Positions 7,487 through 18,558 of a DNA stretch of 64,000 nt are shown piece after piece. The notes under the pieces were generated by a model, which was not told the origin of the DNA, did no database searches, and worked only from the letters and a program-made list of their open reading frames with translations. The position numbers were made by a program, and so were the translations under genes. The DNA is from Streptomyces barkulensis (lineage in GTDB: Bacteria > Actinomycetota > Actinomycetes > Streptomycetales > Streptomycetaceae): positions 1 through 64,000 of the forward strand of contig NZ_PGSG01000090.1 in the NCBI RefSeq assembly GCF_002843305.1, read 5' to 3'. Position 1 is the stretch's first letter. Each line of letters opens with the position of its first letter.

Positions 7487-9927
7487 GCGCACTGGATTCC
7501 AGGGCGCCGCAGACACCCCCCGCCCCGGAGTCCGCTCCGGAGCCGGCTTCGCCCACCGGCCCGTCGGGGGCGGCCCGCTGGGCGGCCGACCTGGCGATGG
7601 GCGTCCGCTTCGCGCTCGCCGGAGGCCGCGAGAGCTGGGCGCGCACCGTGCTCACGGCCGTCGGCGTCGGCCTCGGTGTCGCCGTGCTGCTGGTCGCGGC
7701 CTCCGTGCCGAACATGCTGGGGGCCCGCGACGCACGCGGGGAGGCCCGGGAGACCTTCGGCTTCGAACAGGTCGAGCGCTCCGACCGCAGCGCCCTCTAC
7801 ACCTGGAGTGACACCGAGTTCCGCGGCGAGGGCGTCCGCGGTCGCTACATCGAGCCGGAAGGCGGCAATCCGCCGGTACCGCCGGGCGTGGAGCGGCTCC
7901 CCGGTCCCGGCGAGATGGTCGTCTCACCGGCGCTGGGTGAACTGCTCGCCTCCCCGGAGGGGGAGCTCCTCAGGGAGCGGCTCCCCCAGCGCATCACCGG
8001 CACCATCGGCGACGAGGGCCTGCTCGGTCCGAGGGAGCTCACCTTCCTGGCGGGCAGTGACACCCTCTCAGACTTCCCGGGCAGCGCGATGAGGATCGAC
8101 CGGTTCGACGAGGTGGGCGAACCGGAGCCGCTGGACGCCGTACTGCTGCTGCTGGTGGTCGTCGTCTGCGTGGTGCTGTTGTTCCCGGTCTGGGTGTTCA
8201 TCGCCACCTCGGTGCGCTTCGGCGGCGAACGCCGGGACCGCCGGCTGGCCGCACTGCGCCTGGTCGGCGCCGACAGCCGGATGGTTCGGCGCATCGCGGC
8301 CGGCGAATCGCTGGTCGGCGCGCTCCTCGGGCTGGCCGTCGGCGCCGCGCTCTTCCTGCCGGTGCGCGGGCTCATGGGACGGGCGGAGGTCTTCGACATC
8401 AGCGTCTTCCCCGCCGACGTACGGCCCAGCGCCCTGCTGGCCGCGCTGATCGTGGTGGTCGTCCCCGTCTCCGCCGTCGCCGTCGCCCTGTTCGCGCTGC
8501 GCGGGGTCGCCATCGAACCGCTCGGCGTCGTGCGCGACGCGGGCGTCCGCAGGCGCCGGCTGTGGTGGCGGCTGGTGCCGCCCGGGATCGGGCTGGTGCT
8601 GCTGCTGCCGCTGGTCGGCGGGGTCGACGCGGAGCGGGGGACGATCGACACCTACCGGATCGCCGCGGGCGTCGTCCTGCTGCTGGCCGGCGTCACGGCC
8701 GTGCTGCCCTGGCTGGTGGAGTGGGTCGTCAACCGGATGCGCGGCGGCCCCCTGGCCGTCCAGCTCGCCGTCCGCCGCCTCCAGCTCGACAGCGGTCCCG
8801 GGGCCCGGGCGGTCAGCGGCATCACCGTCGCGGTCGCCGGCGCCGTCGCCGTCCAGATGCTGTTCGGCGGGGTCGAGGACGACTACGTACGCCCCACCGG
8901 TCACGACACGTCCCGCGCCGACTTCCAGGTGATGCGGGACCTCCGGGACGGACCTCAGGCCCGGGAGCTGACCGAGCGGCTGGAGAAGACCCCCGGGGTG
9001 GAACGGGCACTGGGGACTGCGGTCCTGCACGTCCCGGAAGCCGGAGCGGCCCTCGACGTCGACGCCCCGTGGACGAGGGTCACCGTCGCCGAGTGCGCCA
9101 CCCTGGAGCAACTGGCGCGGCTGCGTTCCTGCGAGCAGGGGGATGTCTTCGTCGTGCCCCCGGCCGAGGACGGGACGCAGGAGTCCGGCGCCCACCCCGG
9201 CGCCCGCCCCGGCGCCCGCCTCGACCTGAACAGCCCGGTCTACTCGCAGACGGAGGAGGCGTACGAACAGGCGGGCCGGCCGCGTCCCTGGTCCGTCCCG
9301 GCCGACGCCCCCGTGGTCGAGGCCCGGCCGGACGCCATGGGCCGGTACTCCGCGGGCGTCCTGGCCACCCCCGGGGCGCTCGACCTCACCCGGGCCACAC
9401 ATGTCCGCGCCGACATCTTCGTCAAGGCCGACCCCGCCGTGCCGGACGCGGCCGAGCACATCCGCAACGCGGTGGAGACCGGATCACCCCGGACCCAGGT
9501 CCTGAGGCTGAGCGAGACAGACCAGTCGAGCAGGTTCGCCGCCGTCCAGCGGGCGCTGTACGCGGGGGCGGCCGGGGTGATGCTCCTGATCGGCGCCAGC
9601 ATGGTCGTCTCCACCCTGGAGCAGTTGCGCGAGCGCAGGAAGCTGCTGTCGGTGCTGGTCGCCTTCGGCACCCGGCGCTCCACTCTGGGCTGGTCGGTGC
9701 TGTGGCAGACCGCGCTGCCCGTGGCGCTCGGCCTGTTCCTGGCGGCCGCGGGCGGGATCGGGCTGGGCGCGGTGCTGCTGAAGCTGGTCTCCGTGCCGGT
9801 CGCCGTCCACTGGACGAGCCTGGGCGTCATGACGGGCATCGGCGCCGGGGTGGTGCTGCTGGTGACCGTCCTCAGTCTGCCGCCGCTGTGGCGGATGATG
9901 CGCCCGGACGGGCTGCGCACGGAGTGA
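7483..9927 (+). CDS. FtsX-like ABC permease, duplicated module
   Basis: The 814-aa permease starts at GTG 7483, overlapping the ATPase stop by 4 bases. It has a TM helix near residues 45-65, a periplasmic-side loop, and three TM helices around 220-370 (FtsX core). Another TM group lies near 385-445, followed by a second large extracellular domain (about 460-680) and a final FtsX core (about 690-805). This arrangement matches the two-module FtsX permeases of MacB/BceB-like exporters. With PadR in front, the operon most likely exports or senses an amphiphilic antimicrobial compound. A local HPGARPGARLD sequence arises from a short GC repeat near 9190-9220. Confidence 0.9.
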   Translation: MSALDSRAPQTPPAPESAPEPASPTGPSGAARWAADLAMGVRFALAGGRESWARTVLTAVGVGLGVAVLLVAASVPNMLGARDARGEARETFGFEQVERSDRSALYTWSDTEFRGEGVRGRYIEPEGGNPPVPPGVERLPGPGEMVVSPALGELLASPEGELLRERLPQRITGTIGDEGLLGPRELTFLAGSDTLSDFPGSAMRIDRFDEVGEPEPLDAVLLLLVVVVCVVLLFPVWVFIATSVRFGGERRDRRLAALRLVGADSRMVRRIAAGESLVGALLGLAVGAALFLPVRGLMGRAEVFDISVFPADVRPSALLAALIVVVVPVSAVAVALFALRGVAIEPLGVVRDAGVRRRRLWWRLVPPGIGLVLLLPLVGGVDAERGTIDTYRIAAGVVLLLAGVTAVLPWLVEWVVNRMRGGPLAVQLAVRRLQLDSGPGARAVSGITVAVAGAVAVQMLFGGVEDDYVRPTGHDTSRADFQVMRDLRDGPQARELTERLEKTPGVERALGTAVLHVPEAGAALDVDAPWTRVTVAECATLEQLARLRSCEQGDVFVVPPAEDGTQESGAHPGARPGARLDLNSPVYSQTEEAYEQAGRPRPWSVPADAPVVEARPDAMGRYSAGVLATPGALDLTRATHVRADIFVKADPAVPDAAEHIRNAVETGSPRTQVLRLSETDQSSRFAAVQRALYAGAAGVMLLIGASMVVSTLEQLRERRKLLSVLVAFGTRRSTLGWSVLWQTALPVALGLFLAAAGGIGLGAVLLKLVSVPVAVHWTSLGVMTGIGAGVVLLVTVLSLPPLWRMMRPDGLRTE

Positions 9928-9970
9928 CCGCCCGCGCGCGGCACCGGGCGTGAGCCCGCCGCGCATAGCC

Positions 9971-10020
9971 GCGCACACCGCCCGTACGGCCCGGAGGAGG
10001 GCCGTACGGGCGGTGTGCGC
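9971..10020. terminator. Bidirectional terminator
   Basis: A perfect 21-bp stem (9971-9991 with 10000-10020) and an 8-base loop lie between convergent genes. Confidence 0.85.
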
Positions 10021-10068
10021 GTGCACGCATCCGGCCGGCGGAGCGGAAGGCGGTACGGAGACGGGGTG

Positions 10069-10704
10069 TCAGCGGCGCAGGTCCCGCAGGCGCTTGCCGC
10101 GCTCCGCCTTCGCCTCGACCCCGCCGAAGACCGCCACGCCGCGCACCACGACCACCGGGGCGTCCGGATCCTCCGACTCCCCGGCCTCCACGTCGTAGCC
10201 GCCCATGATCCCGCTGCCCGAGCCGCGCAGGGTCACGTTCTCCGGCACCTTGATCTCGATGCCGCCGAAGACGGCCGTGGCGTTGACGACGAGTTCCCGC
10301 CGCTCGAAGAGCGCCTCGGTCAGGTCGATCTCGATCCCGCCGAACAGCGCGAAGGCGCTGGTCCTCGCGCCCACCCGTCGGCGTCCCTTGCGCGAGGCCC
10401 CGCCGAAGACCGCGATCACGCTGTCGCCGTCCCCGCCGGACGCCGGGCGGCTCGAGTGGGGAGCAGCCTCCCGCCCGGCCGGGAGGTCGCGCACCAGCGG
10501 CCGCAGCTCGCCCACCGTCCTGGCCCGGTACACCGCCTCGATCCGCTCGGCGTGCTCGTCGGTGTCCAGCCGCCCCTGAGCGAGCGCCTCGCGCAGGATC
10601 TCCGCCACCCGGTCGCGGTCGGCGTCGGAGGCGCGTACGTCCGCCGGGGACGCGGCCGAGGGCCGTGCCGCGGGCTGCTTGCGCAGGGAGGTCTTCTCGT
10701 CCAC
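10069..10704 (-). CDS. DUF1707 and LiaF-like (cell wall-active antibiotic response) domain protein
   Basis: The 211-aa product has an N-terminal DUF1707 domain (VRASDADRDRVAEILREALAQGRLDTDEHAERI, about 24-60). Its C-terminus contains three repeated beta motifs of the form AxFGGxEI (SAFALFGGIEID, TAVFGGIEIKVP, GVAVFGGVEAK), typical of the LiaF-like C-terminal fold. Related proteins sense or dampen cell-envelope stress signalling. No transmembrane helix is evident, so it is probably cytoplasmic or peripheral. Confidence 0.85.
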   Translation of the reverse strand: MDEKTSLRKQPAARPSAASPADVRASDADRDRVAEILREALAQGRLDTDEHAERIEAVYRARTVGELRPLVRDLPAGREAAPHSSRPASGGDGDSVIAVFGGASRKGRRRVGARTSAFALFGGIEIDLTEALFERRELVVNATAVFGGIEIKVPENVTLRGSGSGIMGGYDVEAGESEDPDAPVVVVRGVAVFGGVEAKAERGKRLRDLRR

Positions 10705-10754
10705 ACCGCCACCCTAGCGAACGCGATACATCGCGACCAGTGCCGCGTCGGCCA

Positions 10755-10787
10755 GGGGTCGGTCAGGGGTCGGTCAGGGGTCGGTCA
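10755..10787. repeat. Three tandem 11-bp repeats
   Basis: GGGGTCGGTCA occurs three times in a row (10755-10765, 10766-10776, 10777-10787) between the divergent DUF1707 and fumarase genes. It may be replication slippage or clustered regulator sites. Confidence 0.8.
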
Positions 10788-10919
10788 GGAGCCGGCCGGT
10801 CTCGGCCGGGAGCCCGGGCCGGGAGCCCGGCCCGGCGGCTGAGCCGCACCTCACACCACCGCCACCCGTTCGGGGGTCATACCCTGTGAGGCGCCACCGT
10901 CGAGAGGAAGAGACCGTCC

Positions 10920-12623
<1,704 letters not shown>

Positions 12624-12651
12624 CCGGCCTGGTCCGGTTAGATTCGTCCCC

Positions 12652-14058
12652 ATGACCGGGACGAGCGACGACAAGCGGCAATACCGGATCGAGCACGACT
12701 CCATGGGCGAGGTGCGGGTGCCCGCCCACGCCAGGTGGCGGGCGCAGACGCAGCGCGCCGTGGAGAACTTCCCCCTGTCCGGCCGGCGCCTGGAACGCGC
12801 GCACATCCAGGCGCTGGCCCGGATCAAGGCCGCCGCGGCCCGGGTCAACGCCGAGTTCGGCGTCCTGGACGCGGGCCTGGCCCGGGCCGTCGAACAGGCC
12901 GCCGAGGAGGTCGCCGAGGGCCGCTGGGACGACCACTTCCCCGTGGACGTCTTCCAGACCGGCTCCGGCACCTCCTCCAACATGAACATGAACGAGGTGC
13001 TGGCCACGCTCGCGAGCGAGAGCCTGGGCGCGCCGGTGCACCCCAACGACCACGTCAACGCCAGCCAGTCCTCCAACGACGTCTTCCCCTCCTCCATCCA
13101 CATCGCGGCCACCGCCGCCGTCACCGGCGACCTGATCCCCGCGCTGGAACACCTGGCACAGGCGCTGGAGCGCAAGGCCGGGGAGTTCGCCGAGGTCGTC
13201 AAGTCCGGCCGGACCCATCTGATGGACGCCACGCCCGTCACGCTCGGCCAGGAGTTCGGCGGCTACGCGGCGCAGGTGCGCTACGGGGTGGAGCGGCTGC
13301 GCGACTGCCTGCCGCGCCTGGCCGAGCTGCCGCTGGGCGGCACCGCGGTGGGCACCGGCATCAACACCCCGCCGGGCTTCCCGGCGGCCGTCATCGCCGA
13401 GATCGCCCGCGCCACCGGGCTGCCGCTGACCGAGGCCCGTGACCACTTCGAGGCCCAGGGCGCCCGGGACGCCCTGGTGGAGACCTCCGGGCAGCTGCGC
13501 ACCGTCGCCGTGAGCCTGACCAAGATCTGCAACGATCTGCGCTGGATGTCCTCGGGCCCGCGCACCGGGCTGGCCGAGATCCGCCTGCCCGATCTCCAGC
13601 CCGGCTCCTCGATCATGCCCGGCAAGGTCAACCCGGTGGTCCCCGAGGCGGTCCTGATGGTCGCCGCGCAGGTCATGGGCAACGACGCCACGGTCGCGGT
13701 GGCCGGCGCGTCGGGCAACTTCGAGCTGAACGTCATGCTCCCCGTCATCGCCCGGAACCTGCTGGAGTCGGTCCGGCTGCTGGCGAACTCCTCCCGGCTG
13801 CTGGCCGACCGCACGGTCGACGGCATCGAGGCCGACGCCGAGCGGGCCCGCGAGTACGCCGAGTCCTCCCCGTCCGTGGTGACCCCGCTCAACCGCTACA
13901 TCGGCTACGAGGAGGCCGCGAAGGTGGCCAAGCGGTCCCTGGCCGAGCGCAGGACCATCCGCGAGGTCGTCCTGGAGGCCGGTTACGTCGAGCGCGGCAT
14001 GCTCACTCTGGAGCAGCTCGACCGGGCCCTGGACGTGCTGCGCATGACCCGTCCCTGA
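12652..14058 (+). CDS. fumC: Fumarate hydratase class II
   Basis: The 468-aa product carries the fumarase/aspartase signature GSSIMPGKVNP, TGSGTSSNMNMNE and SGRTHLMDATP motifs. It is iron-independent and converts fumarate to malate. It lies 28 bp downstream of the unrelated class I fumarase. A 21-bp stem follows the stop codon. Confidence 0.96.
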   Translation: MTGTSDDKRQYRIEHDSMGEVRVPAHARWRAQTQRAVENFPLSGRRLERAHIQALARIKAAAARVNAEFGVLDAGLARAVEQAAEEVAEGRWDDHFPVDVFQTGSGTSSNMNMNEVLATLASESLGAPVHPNDHVNASQSSNDVFPSSIHIAATAAVTGDLIPALEHLAQALERKAGEFAEVVKSGRTHLMDATPVTLGQEFGGYAAQVRYGVERLRDCLPRLAELPLGGTAVGTGINTPPGFPAAVIAEIARATGLPLTEARDHFEAQGARDALVETSGQLRTVAVSLTKICNDLRWMSSGPRTGLAEIRLPDLQPGSSIMPGKVNPVVPEAVLMVAAQVMGNDATVAVAGASGNFELNVMLPVIARNLLESVRLLANSSRLLADRTVDGIEADAERAREYAESSPSVVTPLNRYIGYEEAAKVAKRSLAERRTIREVVLEAGYVERGMLTLEQLDRALDVLRMTRP

Positions 14059-14064
14059 CCCGTC

Positions 14065-14109
14065 CCGGGCCTGCCCGCGGCCCGCGCCGCGGGCCGCGGG
14101 CAGGCCCGG
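14065..14109 (+). terminator. Terminator of the fumarase pair
   Basis: A perfect 21-bp stem (14065-14085 with 14089-14109) has a 3-base loop and starts 7 bases after the fumC stop. Confidence 0.8.
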
Positions 14110-14149
14110 ATCCTGGGCCCGGCCCCCGGAGCGGGCCTAAGATCCGTGC

Positions 14150-14833
14150 ATGACGGCGGACACGGCGGATCACACACACGCGGCGGGCGGCACCCGCTGG
14201 AGGGTCGGCGAGCACATCCTGTGGCGGTACCGGGCCAACGGCGGCGACGCCCTGCACATCTGCCGTCCGGTGACCGTCGTCCGCGACACCCCCGAACTGC
14301 TCGCCGTGTGGATGGCGCCGGGGACCGCCTGCGTCAAGCCGGAACTCGCCGACGGCACGCCCGTGCACCGTGAGCCGCTTGCCACCCGCTACACCAAGCC
14401 GCGCCGGGCGGTGCGGTCGCGGTGGTTCGGCACCGGGGTCCTCAAGCTCGCGCGGGCCGGTGAGCCCTGGTCGGTGTGGCTGTTCTGGGACCGCGGCTGG
14501 CGGTTCAGGAACTGGTACGTCAATCTGGAGGAGCCCCTGCACCGCTGGGCGGGCGGAGTGGACTCCGAGGACCACTTCCTGGACATCACCGTCCACCCCG
14601 ACCGAACCTGGCAGTGGCGGGACGAGGACGAGTTCGAGCAGGCGCAGCGCGTCGGCCTGATGGACGCCGCCCAGGCCGGGCGTGTACGGGCCGCCGGGCG
14701 GCGCGCGGTGGAGGTGGTGCGCGACTGGGGCAGTCCCTTCCGCGACGGATGGGAGGACTGGCGGCCCGATCCCGGCTGGCGGATTCCGCCGCTGCCGGGC
14801 GACTGGGACCGCGAACCCGCACGGATCGGTTGA
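14150..14833 (+). CDS. DUF402 domain protein (possible nucleoside phosphatase)
   Basis: The 227-aa product has a DUF402 core: WRVGEHILWRYR at the N-terminus, WSVWLFWDRGWRFRNWYVNLEEP (about 105-127), and DHFLDITVHPDRTWQWRDEDEFEQA. The last contains the acidic, metal-binding pattern of the family. Characterised DUF402 proteins hydrolyse nucleoside di- or triphosphates; activity here is inferred. It is a stand-alone gene. Confidence 0.8.
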   Translation: MTADTADHTHAAGGTRWRVGEHILWRYRANGGDALHICRPVTVVRDTPELLAVWMAPGTACVKPELADGTPVHREPLATRYTKPRRAVRSRWFGTGVLKLARAGEPWSVWLFWDRGWRFRNWYVNLEEPLHRWAGGVDSEDHFLDITVHPDRTWQWRDEDEFEQAQRVGLMDAAQAGRVRAAGRRAVEVVRDWGSPFRDGWEDWRPDPGWRIPPLPGDWDREPARIG

Positions 14834-15009
14834 AAGGGATGGTGGGGCGGCCGCGCGTCTCGCATGATGGCGGAGGACGTTCCGCATTCCCTTGCTGTGC
14901 CCCCGGGCGTCGAAAGTAGGATCACCCCCGGACTCGGCGGAAAGCCCATCACAGCCAACTACCTTTCCATACAAGGTATTTGGCGCACCGCCGCGAGAGG
15001 AGCCCCAGC

Positions 15010-15687
15010 GTGAGCGACACGGAAGGCCACCAGGTGTACACGGGCTACGACAGAGCGGCGATCGACCGCGCCGGACAGGCCGAGGCGTTCGACGCGATCG
15101 GCGACCGATACGACGACGTCTTCCCCCACAAGGAGGGGCAGCTGACCGCCGGCGCCTGGCTGGCGAAGGAGCTGCCCGCCGGCTCGCGGGTGCTCGACGT
15201 CGGCTGCGGCACCGGGGTCCCCACCGCCCGGCAGCTCGCCGACGCCGGCCACCGGGTCACCGGCATCGACATCTCGCCCGGCATGATCGAGCTGGGCCGG
15301 GCCAACGTCCCCGGCGCCGACTTCCGCCTGATGGACCTGGCCGACCTGGAGACCGCCGGTCTGGGACCCTTCGACGGCATCGCCGCCTTCTTCTCGCTGC
15401 TGATGCTGCCGCGCAAGGAGATCCCCGTCGCCCTGCGGATGCTGCACGGGCAGCTGCGCCCCGGCGGGCTGCTGGCGCTCGGCATGGTCGAGGCGGACGT
15501 GGACGACTTCGCCATCCCGTTCCTGGGCCACACGATCCGGGTATCCGGTTATCTGCGGGAGGAGCTGCGCCAGGTGGTGTCCGACGCGGGCTTCGAGATC
15601 GACGGGGAGGAGTCGTTCGCGTACGCGCCGGCCAGTACGGACGTCTCTCCCGAGATACAGGTCTTCCTCAACTGCCGACGCCCCTGA
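15010..15687 (+). CDS. Class I SAM-dependent methyltransferase
   Basis: The 225-aa product has the SAM-binding motif VLDVGCGTGVPTARQLAD (about residues 60-77) and the acidic motif II GIDISPGMIE, followed by LRPGGLLALGM. Substrate is unknown. GTG 15010 is chosen because GAGAGGAG lies 7 bases upstream; extension to 14980 adds only intergenic codons. An imperfect repeat TACCTT...AAGGTA (14965-14983 region) lies upstream and might belong to its promoter. Confidence 0.85.
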   Translation: MSDTEGHQVYTGYDRAAIDRAGQAEAFDAIGDRYDDVFPHKEGQLTAGAWLAKELPAGSRVLDVGCGTGVPTARQLADAGHRVTGIDISPGMIELGRANVPGADFRLMDLADLETAGLGPFDGIAAFFSLLMLPRKEIPVALRMLHGQLRPGGLLALGMVEADVDDFAIPFLGHTIRVSGYLREELRQVVSDAGFEIDGEESFAYAPASTDVSPEIQVFLNCRRP

Positions 15688-15734
15688 GTCCTCAAGCGCT
15701 GGGCCCGCCCGATGCACGGCGCGGCCCCGGACGG

Positions 15735-17849
15735 ATGGAAACCCAACGCGTGACGGAGTATCCGACCCCCCGACAGTCCGCTGCCCGGCCGACGGGCGGC
15801 GGTGCTCGTACGGCCGCGCCCGCGCCGGAGAGAACGGCCGGGCGCGCCGACGCCGCGCACGCCGCGCTTCCCGATCCCCGGGACGAGCCGGGCGCGTCGG
15901 ATCTGGCGGCCGCCGCCCCCAGGGACGCCCCCGTCCCGCCGGAGGTGCCCGCACCGGCCGCCGGGCGCCGCCCGCACACCGGCCACGCCCGGCCCGCGGG
16001 CGGCGACGAGCCGGCCGGCCGCAGCCGCCCCGCCGAGCCGGAGCCCGCCGATCTGGGCGCCGGGCCGGCGGCGGCCGGGCACCCCGGCACGGAGGAGCCG
16101 GACGAGCGGGCCGAGCGGGAGCGGCGCGGGGGCGACCGGCTGCGCTTCGTGGGAGCCGCCACCCGGCGGATCGCCCGCGGCGTCGACCTGGACGAGACGG
16201 TGCTCGGGCTGTGCCGGGCCAGTGTCCCGGCGTTCTCGGACGCGATCCTGGTCTATCTGCGCGATCCGCTGCCGGTGGGGGACGAGCGGCCCACCGGGCC
16301 CTTCCTGCTGCGGCTGCGCCGCACCGACCGGCTGCCCGACTACGCCGCCCCGGCGTCCGCCGACGCCGACCCCTCCGACACCGGGGAGTTCCCGCTGCCC
16401 CTGCTCAACACCGTGCCGGAGGGCGCGGCGAGCGGGACGCCGGAGCTGATCGAGGTGCGCGGTGGTGGTCCGCTGGCCGAGGTGCTGCGCGGGGTGCGCC
16501 CGGTCTTCGGCGACGCGCCCACCGTCCGCGAGGCACTGCCCGAGCTGCTCGGCCCCGCCCGCGAGATCCCGGCCGGGCGCCGGGCGATCCTCGCCCCGCT
16601 GCGGGGACGCCGCCGGGTCATCGGCGCGGCCGTGTTCCTGCGCCGCGCCGACCGGGCCGCCTTCGAGGGCGACGACCTGCTGGTGGCCGCGCAACTGGCC
16701 ACGCACACCGCGCTGGGCGTGGACAAGGCGGTGCTCTACGGACGCGAGGCGTACATCGCCGACGAGCTCCAGCGCACCATGCTCCCCGACGAGCTGCCCC
16801 AGCCCACCGGGGTGACGCTGGCCAGCCGCTACCTCCCGGCGGCCGAGACCGCCCGGGTGGGCGGCGACTGGTACGACGCGATACCGCTGCCCGGCGGCCG
16901 GGTGGCCCTGGTCGTCGGGGACGTCATGGGCCACTCCATGACCTCCGCGGCGATCATGGGCCAGCTGCGCACCACCGCCCAGACCCTGGCCGGGCTCGAC
17001 CTGCCGCCGCAGGAGGTGCTGCACCACCTCGACGAGCAGGCCCAGCGCCTGGGATCGGACCGGATGGCGACCTGCCTGTACGCCGTCTACGACCCCGTGG
17101 CCCACCGGATCGTGGTGGCCAACGCCGGGCACCCGCCGCCGGTGATGCTGCACCGCGACGGCCACGCCGAGGTGCTGCGCGTCCCGGCCGGGGCGCCCAT
17201 CGGGGTGGGCGGCGTGGACTTCGAGGCGGTGGAGCTGGACGCCCCGGCCGGCGCCACCCTGCTGCTCTACACCGACGGCCTGGTGGAGTCCCGTCACCGG
17301 GACGTGTGGACCGGCATCGAGCAGCTGCGCGAGAAGCTGACCGACACCGCCGGGCTGACCCGCCCCGACACCCCGCCGCCGCTGGAGCCTCTGTGCGACG
17401 AGGTGCTGGACATCCTCGGCCCCGGCGACAGGGACGACGACATCGCGCTGCTGGCGGCCCGCTTCGACGGCATCCCGCCCAGCGACGTGGCCTACTGGTA
17501 CCTCGATCCGCGCGCCCAGACCGCGCGGCAGGCCCGCCGCCTGGCGCGGCGGGCGCTGGAGCGCTGGGAGCTGCAGGAGCTGTCGGACTCCGTGGAGCTG
17601 CTGGTCAGCGAGGTGGTGACCAACGCCGTCCGCTACGCCGAGCGGCCCATCACGTTGCGGCTGCTGCGCACCGACACGCTGCGCTGCGAGGTCGGCGACG
17701 ACGTGCCGCAGCTGCCCAGGCTGCGGCAGGCCAGGGCGACGGACGAGGGCGGCCGGGGTCTGTACCTGGTCAACCGGCTGGCCCGGCGCTGGGGCGCGAC
17801 CCGGCTGAGCACCGGCAAGGTGGTCTGGTTCGAGCTGCCCATGCCGTAG
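15735..17849 (+). CDS. GAF-SpoIIE (PP2C)-HATPase regulatory protein
   Basis: The 704-aa product begins with about 130 low-complexity Pro/Ala/Arg residues. A GAF-like sensor (about 135-335) follows, then a SpoIIE/PP2C phosphatase domain (about 345-560: GGDWYDAIPL, VVGDVMGHSM, ATCLYAVYDP, LLLYTDGLVESR, DDDIALLAAR). A C-terminal RsbW-like HATPase domain (about 585-704: LLVSEVVTNAVRYA, DEGGRGLYLV) ends the protein. Such fusions dephosphorylate anti-anti-sigma factors and bind partner proteins in sigma-factor partner switching. Start is ATG 15735; GTG 15750 is possible. The frame runs open back to 14892 across the methyltransferase gene, which is a high-GC artefact. Confidence 0.9.
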   Translation: METQRVTEYPTPRQSAARPTGGGARTAAPAPERTAGRADAAHAALPDPRDEPGASDLAAAAPRDAPVPPEVPAPAAGRRPHTGHARPAGGDEPAGRSRPAEPEPADLGAGPAAAGHPGTEEPDERAERERRGGDRLRFVGAATRRIARGVDLDETVLGLCRASVPAFSDAILVYLRDPLPVGDERPTGPFLLRLRRTDRLPDYAAPASADADPSDTGEFPLPLLNTVPEGAASGTPELIEVRGGGPLAEVLRGVRPVFGDAPTVREALPELLGPAREIPAGRRAILAPLRGRRRVIGAAVFLRRADRAAFEGDDLLVAAQLATHTALGVDKAVLYGREAYIADELQRTMLPDELPQPTGVTLASRYLPAAETARVGGDWYDAIPLPGGRVALVVGDVMGHSMTSAAIMGQLRTTAQTLAGLDLPPQEVLHHLDEQAQRLGSDRMATCLYAVYDPVAHRIVVANAGHPPPVMLHRDGHAEVLRVPAGAPIGVGGVDFEAVELDAPAGATLLLYTDGLVESRHRDVWTGIEQLREKLTDTAGLTRPDTPPPLEPLCDEVLDILGPGDRDDDIALLAARFDGIPPSDVAYWYLDPRAQTARQARRLARRALERWELQELSDSVELLVSEVVTNAVRYAERPITLRLLRTDTLRCEVGDDVPQLPRLRQARATDEGGRGLYLVNRLARRWGATRLSTGKVVWFELPMP

Positions 17850-17863
17850 CGCGGCCGCAAGGC

Positions 17864-17914
17864 GAACGGAACGGACCCCGCACCACTGGTGGTGGTGCGG
17901 GGTCCGGTCCGTTC
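17864..17914. terminator. Bidirectional terminator
   Basis: A 23-bp stem with one mismatch (17864-17886 with 17892-17914) separates convergent genes. Confidence 0.85.
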
Positions 17915-17974
17915 ATGCGGAGGATTCCCGGCGGCCCGTCAGGCCGCGGCGCTCCCTCAGGCCGTGGCGGCCCG

Positions 17975-18541
17975 TCAGACCGCCGCGGCCGCCGGGACGT
18001 CCGCCTGCGCTCCGGCCAGCGTGGCCTCGGCGTCCAGCACCGTGCCGACGGCCTGGACGACGGATGCGATCTTGAAGGCCTCCTGGACCGTCTCGCGGTC
18101 CACACCGGCCTTGCGGAGCACCTGCTCGTGGGAGTCCAGGCACTGTCCGCAGCCGTTGACCGCGGAGACGGCCAGCGACCACAGCTCGAAGTCGGTCCTG
18201 TCCACGCCCGGGTTGCCGATGACGTTCATCCGCAGGCCCGCGCGCAGGGTGCCGTACTCCGGGTCCGACAGCAGGTGCCGGGTGCGGTAGAAGACGTTGT
18301 TCATCGCCATGACGGCCGCGGCGGCCTTGGCGGCGGTGTACGCCTCGGGGGAGAGGTTGGCCTTCGCCTCCGGCTCCAGCTCGGTGAGCACCTTCGGCGA
18401 GCGCGAGGCGATCGCGCAGGCCAGCACCGTGCCCCACAGCTGCTGCTGGGGCAGGTCGGAGTTGCCTATCACGGAGCCGAGGTTGAGCTTGAGGTCCTTG
18501 GCGTAAGCCGGCAGGGCCGACTTCAGGTCGTCGAGAGCCAT
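17975..18541 (-). CDS. ahpD: Alkyl hydroperoxide reductase AhpD
   Basis: The 188-aa product has the AhpD CxxC active site in NGCGQCLDSHEQ (Cys131, Cys134, with His138). AhpD reduces AhpC using lipoyl-type or other thiol carriers, replacing AhpF in actinobacteria. It lies 17 bp downstream of ahpC in the same operon. Confidence 0.96.
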   Translation of the reverse strand: MALDDLKSALPAYAKDLKLNLGSVIGNSDLPQQQLWGTVLACAIASRSPKVLTELEPEAKANLSPEAYTAAKAAAAVMAMNNVFYRTRHLLSDPEYGTLRAGLRMNVIGNPGVDRTDFELWSLAVSAVNGCGQCLDSHEQVLRKAGVDRETVQEAFKIASVVQAVGTVLDAEATLAGAQADVPAAAAV

Positions 18542-18558
18542 GTCGTCGTCTCAGTCCC

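Noticed and set aside
14892..15734. N-terminal extension of the first SpoIIE gene
   Set aside because: It overlaps the methyltransferase gene in another frame and has Arg/Pro-rich artefact composition.
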